In this document: in pieces, positions 7,631 through 14,606 of the stretch
Layout: every line of letters starts with the position of its first letter
Position numbering within the stretch: position 1 is the first letter of the stretch
Assembly (NCBI GenBank): GCA_934229335.1
Contig: CAKQDQ010000056.1
Coordinates: 1-14,606 of the forward strand
Direction: 5' to 3'
From: an uncultured Prevotella sp.
GTDB lineage: Bacteria; Bacteroidota; Bacteroidia; Bacteroidales; Bacteroidaceae
DNA length: 14,606 nt
The notes under the pieces: model-generated
Database searches by the model: none
Seen by the model: only the letters and a program-made list of their open reading frames with translations
Told to the model about the DNA's origin: nothing
Made by a program: the position numbers and the translations under genes

Positions 7631-10108
7631 ATGAAAAAAATATTAATAATTATCTTTGTAACGATATTCGGCATAGTAGGAGCTATGGCGCAGTCATCAA
7701 TGTCAGACGATCAGGTGTTACAGTTCGTGGTAACAGAGCATAACGCAGGAACGTCACAGGCAAAGATTGTACAGAAGCTAATGGAAAAAGGCGTGAATAT
7801 CAACCAAATAAGGCGTGTAAGACAAAAATATGAGAAACAGATAAAGGCACAAGGCGCAGGTGCAGTAGCAGATGAGGCAGTGGATAGAACTGACAAAATA
7901 ATGCGAACCAATAACGGTAAGGCTAAGCAACAGCGTAATGTGAGAAATACTGGCATGGACGAGAATGTGCAGGACGAGGCGAACAGTAATGCTGCTTCAA
8001 CAGAGGAAAACCACGTAAGACTCAGTACGCCCAAGGCACCAGTAGAGGAATCTTTGTTTAAGGGACATAAAGTCTTTGGACGTGATATCTTTAACAACGC
8101 AGAACTGACGTTCGAACCTGCAATGAACATAGCCACACCGCAGAACTATGTCGTTGGTCCTGGCGACAACGTAAAAGTGGACATTTATGGTGCATCGCAA
8201 AAATCTGACGTTTATGTGGTGAGTCCAGATGGTGACATCACCATAGATGGTTACGGACCAATAAATGTTAGTGGACTCACTGTAAGTCAGGCAAATGCTC
8301 GATTGCGCTCTACACTCGGCAGCAGATATAGCAGTAGTAAGATAAAAATGTCGTTAGGACAGACTCGTACCATAACGGTGAACGTTATGGGTGAGGTTAA
8401 AACACCTGGAACATTTACCCTGTCAGCCTTTGCCAGCGTGTTCCATGCACTCTACATGGCTGGGGGCATTAGCGAAATAGGTACACTTCGTAATATAAAG
8501 GTATATCGTAGCGGAAGACTCATGACCGTGGTTGATATATACGACTATATACTCAACGGAAAACAGCACGGTAACATACGACTGGCTGACAATGATGTTA
8601 TCGTAGTAGGTCCCTATGACTGCATGACAAGCATTACGGGTAAGGTAAAAAGACCTATGTATTACGAAATGAAGAAAAACGAAAGCATAGGCTCATTACT
8701 GAAGTATGCAGGCGGATACGAGAGCGACGCGTACACCAAGAGCATAAGAGTAGTGCGTAATAATGGCACCAGACGCTCAGTGTTTAATATCAACGAGTTT
8801 GATATGTCATCATTCAGAGTTGCAGATGGCGATGAAGTAAGCGTAGACTCAATACTCGACCGTTACGAAAACATGGTGGAGATAAAAGGTGCAGTATTCC
8901 GTCCGGGAATGTACCAGTTGGGCGGTGACGTAGTAACTGTGCGCGGACTGTTGTCGCAGTGCGACGGAGTAACAGAAGATGCCTTTACAGCTCGTGGCGT
9001 GATGCACCGTATGAATGCAGACCGCACTTTGAAGGTAATCAGCCTTGACATAGAAGGCATAATGAATGGCACTACACCAGATGTGGCATTACAGAACGAA
9101 GACGTAATATTTATACCTACACGTACGGAGAGTCAGACCGAACGTACAATAACAATCCATGGTGAAGTGCAGTACCCTGGAGTGTATAAGTATGCAGACA
9201 ATGAGACACTGGAAGACTTCGTGCTTCAGGCTGGTGGATTAAAGGAAACAGCCTCCACGGTGAAGGTAGACGTAGCACGCCGCATATACGATTCAAAGGC
9301 TACATCTACCGACTCACTTATAGCCAAGACTTTCAGTTTTGCACTGAAAGAAGGCTTCGTGGTAGATGGTGAACCAGGATTCGTACTGCAACCATTCGAT
9401 GAGGTTTACGTACGTCGTAGTCCAGGTTACGCTACCCAGCAGAACGTAATCATTTCTGGTGAGGTAAACTTCCCAGGCTCTTATACATTGACGAAGCGTG
9501 AGACACGTCTCTCTGACGTGCTGAAGGCTGCTGGCGGTGCTACACTCACTGCCTATGTGAAAGGTGCGCGATTAGAACGCATCATCACCGATGAAGAGCG
9601 TCTACGAATGCAACAGGTTTTGAAGATGGCACAGCGAAAGAGTGACGATAAGGACTCTATCAACACGCAGATGCTTGACCTCGGCGACAAATACTACGTT
9701 GGCATACAGTTAGATAAGGCACTGGCACACCCAGGTAGCGATTACGACCTCGTGTTACGCGAGAACGACCGCATACTCGTACCAGAATATACCAATACAG
9801 TAAAGATTAGCGGTGAGGTACTATTCCCGAACACTGTAGCATACAAGAAGGGCGAGAACGCTAAATACTACATCAATCAGGCTGGTGGCTTCGGCCAGAG
9901 AGCAAAGAAGAGCCACACATACATCGTTCACATGAACGGCACTGTAAACCAGATGGGCAAGGGTGACAAGCCTACACCAGGCTCTGAGATAATAGTTCCT
10001 ACAAAGCCTAAGACCGATGCAGCACAACTCTCACAGTGGCTCGCCATTGGCACGTCAACAGCGTCAATAGCTACAATGATTGCAACGATAGCAAACTTGA
10101 TAAAGTAG
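7631..10108 (+). CDS. wza: Polysaccharide export outer membrane protein, Wza-like with multiple SLBB domains
   Basis: Predicted channel through which finished capsule or exopolysaccharide crosses periplasm and outer membrane. It has 825 residues, more than twice E. coli Wza. Signal peptide 1-20 ends in AMA before Q21 with no lipobox, unlike the lipoprotein Wza of E. coli. A Gln/Asn/Lys-rich N-terminal part (21-140) is followed by the polysaccharide export domain (about 161-245, NYVVGPGDNVKVDIYGAS). Six SLBB-like repeats then begin near residues 247, 334, 416, 506, 606 and 724, each opening with a strand like ISGEVNFPGSY and carrying an AGG turn. The last 20 or so residues are a hydrophobic helix (IGTSTASIATMIATIANLIK) that may form an outer-membrane alpha-helical barrel, as in Wza. 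It is the first gene of the six-gene operon; the next gene starts after 25 bases. Confidence 0.9.
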   Translation: MKKILIIIFVTIFGIVGAMAQSSMSDDQVLQFVVTEHNAGTSQAKIVQKLMEKGVNINQIRRVRQKYEKQIKAQGAGAVADEAVDRTDKIMRTNNGKAKQQRNVRNTGMDENVQDEANSNAASTEENHVRLSTPKAPVEESLFKGHKVFGRDIFNNAELTFEPAMNIATPQNYVVGPGDNVKVDIYGASQKSDVYVVSPDGDITIDGYGPINVSGLTVSQANARLRSTLGSRYSSSKIKMSLGQTRTITVNVMGEVKTPGTFTLSAFASVFHALYMAGGISEIGTLRNIKVYRSGRLMTVVDIYDYILNGKQHGNIRLADNDVIVVGPYDCMTSITGKVKRPMYYEMKKNESIGSLLKYAGGYESDAYTKSIRVVRNNGTRRSVFNINEFDMSSFRVADGDEVSVDSILDRYENMVEIKGAVFRPGMYQLGGDVVTVRGLLSQCDGVTEDAFTARGVMHRMNADRTLKVISLDIEGIMNGTTPDVALQNEDVIFIPTRTESQTERTITIHGEVQYPGVYKYADNETLEDFVLQAGGLKETASTVKVDVARRIYDSKATSTDSLIAKTFSFALKEGFVVDGEPGFVLQPFDEVYVRRSPGYATQQNVIISGEVNFPGSYTLTKRETRLSDVLKAAGGATLTAYVKGARLERIITDEERLRMQQVLKMAQRKSDDKDSINTQMLDLGDKYYVGIQLDKALAHPGSDYDLVLRENDRILVPEYTNTVKISGEVLFPNTVAYKKGENAKYYINQAGGFGQRAKKSHTYIVHMNGTVNQMGKGDKPTPGSEIIVPTKPKTDAAQLSQWLAIGTSTASIATMIATIANLIK

Positions 10109-10133
10109 GTATAAAAACTGTTCAATGTAAAAT

Positions 10134-10451
10134 ATGCGCGACATAGGACTTACAGAACAAGAAGAAAGGAAACTGACAGACTTGCTCGCCAGGTATCCAA
10201 AGGTAGAAAAAGCTGTAATATACGGTTCAAGAGCTAAGGGTAACCATAGAAAATTCTCAGATATAGACCTAACATTATGTGGTCAAACATTGTCAATATC
10301 AGACCTCAATAAGATAGATAATGCTATAGATAATCTGTTGTTACCCTATGATGTAGATCTTTCAATATTTGACAAACTGAAAAATAAAGCTCTTATAGAA
10401 CATATAAAGAGAGTTGGTATAACTATTTACACCAAGAAACATGAAGAATGA
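10134..10451 (+). CDS. MNT-type nucleotidyltransferase (predicted antitoxin of an MNT/HEPN pair)
   Basis: A 105-residue minimal nucleotidyltransferase of the pol-beta fold, HI0073/MntA-like. It contains the full GSX10DXD motif: G31-S32, then D43 and D45 (GSRAKG...FSDIDL). A third carboxylate is likely D75 in PYDVDLSIF. In studied pairs such as MntA of Shewanella, the enzyme inactivates its HEPN partner by adding AMP to a tyrosine. That role is inferred here. The ATG of the HEPN gene lies inside its 3' end (11-base overlap), showing translational coupling. The start at 10134 is the only sensible one; the ATG at 10125 is followed at once by a stop. The gene is notably AT-rich: bases 10201-10440 have 74 G+C of 240, against 115 of 240 for 9781-10020 in the preceding gene. 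Confidence 0.88.
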   Translation: MRDIGLTEQEERKLTDLLARYPKVEKAVIYGSRAKGNHRKFSDIDLTLCGQTLSISDLNKIDNAIDNLLLPYDVDLSIFDKLKNKALIEHIKRVGITIYTKKHEE

Positions 10452-10875
10452 TATAAGATGGCTGCAACGTTTTGATAACTTCAAAAAAGCATACAAACGT
10501 TTAGCAACAGCGATAAAAACCATACAGACCACGCCAACAAACAATAACGATGAAAAATACCTCATGCAAGAAGGGCTAATACAATGTTTTGAATATACTC
10601 ATGAACTTGCGTGGAATGTGATGAAGGATTACGAGACATTTCAAGGAGACTTCGAAATACGTGGTTCGCGAGATGCCATACGTAAGGCACTTGCCATCGG
10701 AATCATTGACGACCCAACATGGATGGAAAGTATCAGCGATAGGAACAGAACTTCTCACAATTACGATGAAGAAACCGCAACAGAGATACACCACAACATC
10801 ATAAACATCTATTTTCCACTTTTCACTCATTTCAAGGAAAAGATGGAAGAAATAGAGAAAGAAGAAATAAAATGA
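10441..10875 (+). CDS. HEPN-domain protein, HI0074 family nucleotidyltransferase substrate-binding protein (predicted RNase toxin)
   Basis: A 144-residue all-alpha protein of the HI0074 / NTase_sub_bind family. It shows the family segments FEYTHELAWNVMKDY, SRDAIRKALAIGIIDD and SDRNRTSHNYDEETA. The last contains R101-X4-H106-X-Y108, i.e. RX4HXY: in HEPN toxins Arg and His form the ribonuclease site, and the Tyr is the residue AMPylated by the partner MNT in the HepT/MntA system. All three residues are present, so the protein is predicted functional. It begins inside the MNT gene (11-base overlap), and its TGA overlaps the ATG of the Wzz-like gene as ATGA. Ribonuclease activity in this particular subfamily is less well established than in HepT, so another role for the pair remains possible. 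Confidence 0.87.
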   Translation: MKNDIRWLQRFDNFKKAYKRLATAIKTIQTTPTNNNDEKYLMQEGLIQCFEYTHELAWNVMKDYETFQGDFEIRGSRDAIRKALAIGIIDDPTWMESISDRNRTSHNYDEETATEIHHNIINIYFPLFTHFKEKMEEIEKEEIK

Positions 10876-11984
10876 ACGAGAAAGAAGAAAAAAATATAAT
10901 AGACTTAGGACAGATATTCAAGACGCTATGGGCAAAGAAGAAAGTATTCTTTATTATGTGGCCAATAGTATTTGCCCTGTCATGCCTCTGGATTTTCCCA
11001 CAGCCAAGATACTACGACTGTAGCGTTTCGCTTGCACCAGAAGCCGCAGGAGAAGATGTGGCAGGTGGATTGTCATCCATAGCATCTAATTTTGGTATCA
11101 ATCTGGGAGGAGGTGGCAATGATGCCATATACCCAGTACTCTATCCTGACCTCATGGAGTCTAACGATTTTATTGTAAAGCTATTCGACATAAAAGTAAA
11201 GACAGATGATGGTAGCATAAATACTGATTATTACACATACCTAACCAAATATCAGAAAAAGAATTGGCTCACACTGCCATTCTATAAGGCAATGTCGTCA
11301 TTTAAGAAGATGATCTCAAGCAAGAAGCCTTCTGGTCCAAGCAAGGACAAAAAACTTGACCCTTTCATGCTTTCTGAATATGATTTTAACATTGTTGAGA
11401 ATACGAAGAAGAACATAACATGTTCTGTTGATAAGAAGACAGAAGTCATTACCATAACAGTAAAAGACCAAGATCGCTTAGTGTCTGCAATCATGGCAGA
11501 CTCTGTGCGACAACATCTGCAAGACTTTATCATAGAATATCGTACTCGTAAGGCTCGTGTAGATGTTAAACACTATCAAAATCTTGCCGATAGTGCTAAA
11601 ATAGAGTATGACAAAGCAGTAGCAAAGTACAGTGCATACTGTGATGCAAATCAGGATATTCTACTTCAGTCTTCTGTGTCAGAGCGCGATAAATTAGAGA
11701 GCGATATGCAGTTAAAGTACAATACCTACACAGCAATGTGTACACAGTTGGAAGCTATGAAGGCAAAGCTACAGGAACGCACACCTGCCTTCACTACACT
11801 AAAAAGTGCTACTGTGCCAATACAGCCAGCAGGACCGAAAAGAATGATTTTCGTAATCGGAATGTTGATTCTCGCCACAATAATAGCATCCGCATGGTGC
11901 TTGAAAGATATGCTTACTGCTTTTTTCAAAAAATCAGTAGAAAATGACAAAGTGCTCTACAAAATAGTAGAATGTCAGGAATAG
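10872..11984 (+). CDS. wzz: Wzz-like polysaccharide chain length determinant (kinase-less PCP protein)
   Basis: Inner-membrane polysaccharide co-polymerase that sets the length of the Wzy product. It has 370 residues. A short cytoplasmic N terminus is followed by TM1 at about 25-42 and a periplasmic domain opening with a Gly-rich segment (GLSSIASNFGINLGGGGND) and PVLYPDLMESNDF, a typical Bacteroidota Wzz signature. A coiled-coil region spans about 215-305. A Pro-rich PIQPAGPKR precedes TM2 at about 325-344, as in the family. The C-terminal tail is only about 25 residues, with no Walker motifs or Tyr cluster, so the Wzc-type kinase is absent. The start codon overlaps the HEPN stop (ATGA), so translation is probably coupled to HEPN. 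Twelve bases separate it from the polymerase gene. Confidence 0.9.
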   Translation: MNEKEEKNIIDLGQIFKTLWAKKKVFFIMWPIVFALSCLWIFPQPRYYDCSVSLAPEAAGEDVAGGLSSIASNFGINLGGGGNDAIYPVLYPDLMESNDFIVKLFDIKVKTDDGSINTDYYTYLTKYQKKNWLTLPFYKAMSSFKKMISSKKPSGPSKDKKLDPFMLSEYDFNIVENTKKNITCSVDKKTEVITITVKDQDRLVSAIMADSVRQHLQDFIIEYRTRKARVDVKHYQNLADSAKIEYDKAVAKYSAYCDANQDILLQSSVSERDKLESDMQLKYNTYTAMCTQLEAMKAKLQERTPAFTTLKSATVPIQPAGPKRMIFVIGMLILATIIASAWCLKDMLTAFFKKSVENDKVLYKIVECQE

Positions 11985-11996
11985 TATAAATGTATA

Positions 11997-13358
11997 ATGG
12001 AGATAAAGGGTAAATACATAATTGTCTATTACACAGTCCTGTTGCTGTTAATGATGTCATGGACAAGCTATGACAGTTTTCCGCCAACAATACTGCGAAT
12101 AGTTTACCTGGCAGCAGTTCTTGCACCAGGACTATTAGATAAAGACTGTACTATCCCAGCGGCACTGACATGTTTTTGGGGGATTGCCGTCAATGGCTAC
12201 GCATATTCATATATGCTGACAATGGTTTACCTTTATATCGGCATACTAATCCTCTTGACGTTTGTTATACATAGATATAAAAAGAGATCTATGTTGTTCC
12301 GCGGCTATATGCTTCCCATTGTAATGTGCCTTTTTGTTACATTAAGGAATTTGGTAGCAAGTAGCTCAATAGAAGATATAACATGGAGTTTGCTATTATT
12401 CCTTATTTTTCCGCTTTTTATTGCAGATACCGACACATTCAACGAAAAGAGGATGTCGTGGGCTTTCATGACATTGACAGCCGTCCTGTCATATTATTGT
12501 TTTACGACTCAGGAGTTGTTTGCAGGCGCGTACGGAGGGGGCCCTGGCAACAGTGCCATTGCCACTCGTAGTGGTTGGACCGACCCTAATTATCTGTCAA
12601 TGATAGTAGGAATGGGAGCGGTAATAGGATTCCGTAATATACTGAGACTACGCCGGGTTGACAAACTTACAGCTGTACTTGCATTAGTGTCATTTGGTAT
12701 GGCAGTGCCTGCCATGATGCTGTTGGTGTCACGAGGAGGACTACTATGTCTCTGTGGCAGTGTATCTATGCTGTTGCTTTTTTCTAAAGTAAAGACAGGC
12801 TATAAGATAGGAATACTTTCATTGATAATCGTTTTTGTTGTTATCCTTTATACTAATGACTTCCTTGTAATGTTAGAGGAACGTTTGAACGGAGAGGCTG
12901 GAGGTTCAAACAATGAAAGAATGTGGATATTGGAACGACGCCTAACGGCCTTCGCGGATGGTTCGCCAATATATTGGATTATAGGCTATGGTTTACAGGA
13001 TGGCTTACTATTAGGCTTGCCTTACGTTATGGGAAACCATAATGACTATGTGGCATTCTTAACAGAATACGGTGTCGTTGGACTTTTTATGTTCATTGGA
13101 ATACTACTTCTGCCAGTATATAACATGAAATATGGTTCCAAAGTATATGGAGACGTTGTAGCCTATACATTTTATTTAATGTTAGCAAGTCTTACCCTTG
13201 AACCGTTTGCATTCGGTAGATGGATACATTATATCTTTCTACTATTCATTATAATAGTAGTGCGCAATGACTATGCATCACGCAAGAAGAATATGATAAA
13301 GAAAGACATTGCTCCATTAATAGAAGAGAAAGAAGATATTAATATCATAGACAAATAA
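11997..13358 (+). CDS. wzy: Wzy-like O-antigen/capsule polymerase (O-antigen ligase/polymerase family)
   Basis: A polytopic inner-membrane protein of 453 residues with roughly 10-12 hydrophobic segments, predicted to join lipid-linked repeat units on the periplasmic side. A periplasmic loop holds TRSGWTDPNYLSM (R191 near its start). The segment after it (MMLLVSRGGLLCLCG) matches the start of the Wzy_C region. A second large loop carries NNERMWILERRL and GNHNDYVAFLTEYGVVG, with H348 in the conserved HN-x-Y context of ligases and polymerases. The C terminus is a short charged cytoplasmic tail. Placement between Wzz and Wzx genes favours polymerase over WaaL-type ligase, though sequence alone cannot separate them. 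Start 11997 is chosen because the ATG at 11990 is out of frame and soon stops. Confidence 0.85.
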   Translation: MEIKGKYIIVYYTVLLLLMMSWTSYDSFPPTILRIVYLAAVLAPGLLDKDCTIPAALTCFWGIAVNGYAYSYMLTMVYLYIGILILLTFVIHRYKKRSMLFRGYMLPIVMCLFVTLRNLVASSSIEDITWSLLLFLIFPLFIADTDTFNEKRMSWAFMTLTAVLSYYCFTTQELFAGAYGGGPGNSAIATRSGWTDPNYLSMIVGMGAVIGFRNILRLRRVDKLTAVLALVSFGMAVPAMMLLVSRGGLLCLCGSVSMLLLFSKVKTGYKIGILSLIIVFVVILYTNDFLVMLEERLNGEAGGSNNERMWILERRLTAFADGSPIYWIIGYGLQDGLLLGLPYVMGNHNDYVAFLTEYGVVGLFMFIGILLLPVYNMKYGSKVYGDVVAYTFYLMLASLTLEPFAFGRWIHYIFLLFIIIVVRNDYASRKKNMIKKDIAPLIEEKEDINIIDK

Positions 13359-13377
13359 ACATGCCATATAACCAATT

Positions 13378-14606
13378 ATGGGAAGTAACAAAAAAATAGC
13401 AAAGAACACCATATTCTTGTATTTGAGGATGTTTTTCGTTCTCGCAGTATCATTATATACGACAAGGGTTGTGTTTAATGTGCTCGGCGTTGTTGACTAC
13501 GGTATATACAATGTTGTCAGCGGCTTCGTTATGTTGTTCTCCTTTCTCAATACATCTCTTGCAAATGGAGTGCAGAGATTCTACAACTATAATATGGGAA
13601 CAAACGGCGACTATTCTGTGCGTCAGGTGTACAACATGTCATTGCTTATACAGACATTATTCGGCGTACTGTTGTTTCTCGTAATAGAAGGTATCGGTAT
13701 ATGGTATATCAATAACCAAATGACCATACCACAGGAGCGTATTGACTCTGCTATGTGGGTATTCCATACAAGTGTATTGTCTCTGTTTTTCGTAGTCATT
13801 CAGATACCATACAATGCTGCCATCATAGCCTACGAACGTATGGACTACTATGCCATTGTAAATATTCTTGATGTTCTCGCAAGATTGATTGCTGTCAGTC
13901 TCCTACCGTTTGTCAGTGTAGACAAACTCACCATGTATGGTTGGCTTCTGTTATTCATCAATATCTTAGATTTCGCATTGTATGCCATATACTGCAAGAT
14001 ACAATTTGTCGAGATAAAGCTAACTTGGTCTTTCCAACCGAAATTGTTTAAGGAAATGCTTGTTTTTTCAGGCTGGAACGTCTTTGGCACATTTGCCTTC
14101 ATGCTGCAGAGCCAAGGACTAAACCTCATGCTGAACGCTTTCTTCGGTCCCATACTCAATGCGGCAAGAGGTATTGCCAACATGATACAAGGAGCAGTGC
14201 AGGGGTTTCAAGGTAATATTGTACTGGCTTTCAGACCGCAACTGGTACAAGCATATGCCGATCAAAACAGAGAGAGGGTAAACAGTATGTTCCTATGGCT
14301 ATCAAAAATTTCATATGTCATGTTGCTTCTCATAATCACTCCTTTGATTCTTGAGTTACACTACGTTCTTGGACTTTGGCTTGGCGATAGCGTGCCAGAG
14401 GAAACATATGTTTTTACCTCGCTCGTTCTGATAAATATGCTGTTCAGTAGTCTCAACACACCTGTAACACAAATTATCCATGCCTCTGGCAAGATGAAGA
14501 CTTACCAGATAACGTTCGGTGTCATGACAAGCATGGTAATACCTGTGTCATGGATAGCATTACACTGTGGATTGCCAGCTTACAGTGTTTTTATAGTGTG
14601 CATAAT
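13378..14606 (+). CDS. wzx: Wzx-like polysaccharide flippase, 5' part (runs off window end)
   Basis: The open frame starts at ATG 13378, 19 bases after the polymerase stop, and stays open to the last base (409 complete codons). The protein begins MGSNKKIAKNTIFLYLRMFF and runs through many hydrophobic segments separated by short basic loops, with no signal peptide. This is the pattern of MOP/MATE-superfamily exporters that flip undecaprenyl-linked oligosaccharide across the inner membrane. Family-typical stretches are RVVFNVLGVVDYGIYNVVSG, ANGVQRFYNYNMG, GPILNAARGIANMIQGAVQG and FRPQLVQAYA. Position directly after Wzz and Wzy supports a capsule role. The C-terminal helices are missing because the window ends, not because the gene is broken. 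Confidence 0.9.
   Translation, partial: MGSNKKIAKNTIFLYLRMFFVLAVSLYTTRVVFNVLGVVDYGIYNVVSGFVMLFSFLNTSLANGVQRFYNYNMGTNGDYSVRQVYNMSLLIQTLFGVLLFLVIEGIGIWYINNQMTIPQERIDSAMWVFHTSVLSLFFVVIQIPYNAAIIAYERMDYYAIVNILDVLARLIAVSLLPFVSVDKLTMYGWLLLFINILDFALYAIYCKIQFVEIKLTWSFQPKLFKEMLVFSGWNVFGTFAFMLQSQGLNLMLNAFFGPILNAARGIANMIQGAVQGFQGNIVLAFRPQLVQAYADQNRERVNSMFLWLSKISYVMLLLIITPLILELHYVLGLWLGDSVPEETYVFTSLVLINMLFSSLNTPVTQIIHASGKMKTYQITFGVMTSMVIPVSWIALHCGLPAYSVFIVCI

Noticed and set aside
13469..13684. Small + strand open frame of 71 residues at the flippase start
   Set aside because: It is an out-of-frame shadow of the long open flippase frame beginning at 13378, which has clear family features.

Overview
The window reads as a piece of a Bacteroidota chromosome, most likely Prevotella or a close relative. 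Signs of this are a TAnnTTTG-type -7 promoter element in front of glyS, the near absence of Shine-Dalgarno sequences, a single-chain (alpha2-type) glycyl-tRNA synthetase, Bacteroidota-style lipoprotein and SLBB export proteins, and a DUF3316-like envelope protein. All recognisable genes lie on the + strand. No rRNA, tRNA, CRISPR array, transposase or integrase was seen.

Left part (1-6432), housekeeping: the 3' end of recQ (cut by the window start), glyS with its own promoter, a perfect 13-bp hairpin, a small FKBP-type prolyl isomerase lipoprotein, and a topoisomerase IV A subunit (parC-like). The last has an alanine at the usual quinolone-serine position and ends in QLNLF, which looks like a beta-clamp binding peptide.

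Middle part (6433-7630): an intergenic block of 22-bp tandem repeats that alternate as two types and form two roughly 30-bp imperfect palindromes, then one secreted/outer-membrane protein of unknown function, then a 145-bp AT-rich leader with a distant inverted repeat.

Right part (7631-14606): the start of a Wzx/Wzy-dependent capsule or exopolysaccharide locus in tight operon order: a multi-SLBB Wza-like exporter, an MNT nucleotidyltransferase, a HEPN protein, a kinase-less Wzz-like chain length regulator, a Wzy-like polymerase and a Wzx-like flippase (cut by the window end). Gaps are 25, -11, -4, 12 and 19 bases, so the six genes are probably one transcription unit. Glycosyltransferases and the initiating sugar transferase are expected beyond the window.

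The most striking point is the complete MNT/HEPN pair (GSX10DXD in the first, RX4HXY in the second) embedded between the outer-membrane exporter and the chain length regulator. It overlaps wzz by ATGA, so a predicted toxin-antitoxin or anti-phage module is translationally tied to capsule assembly. Base composition falls sharply at the wza/MNT boundary.
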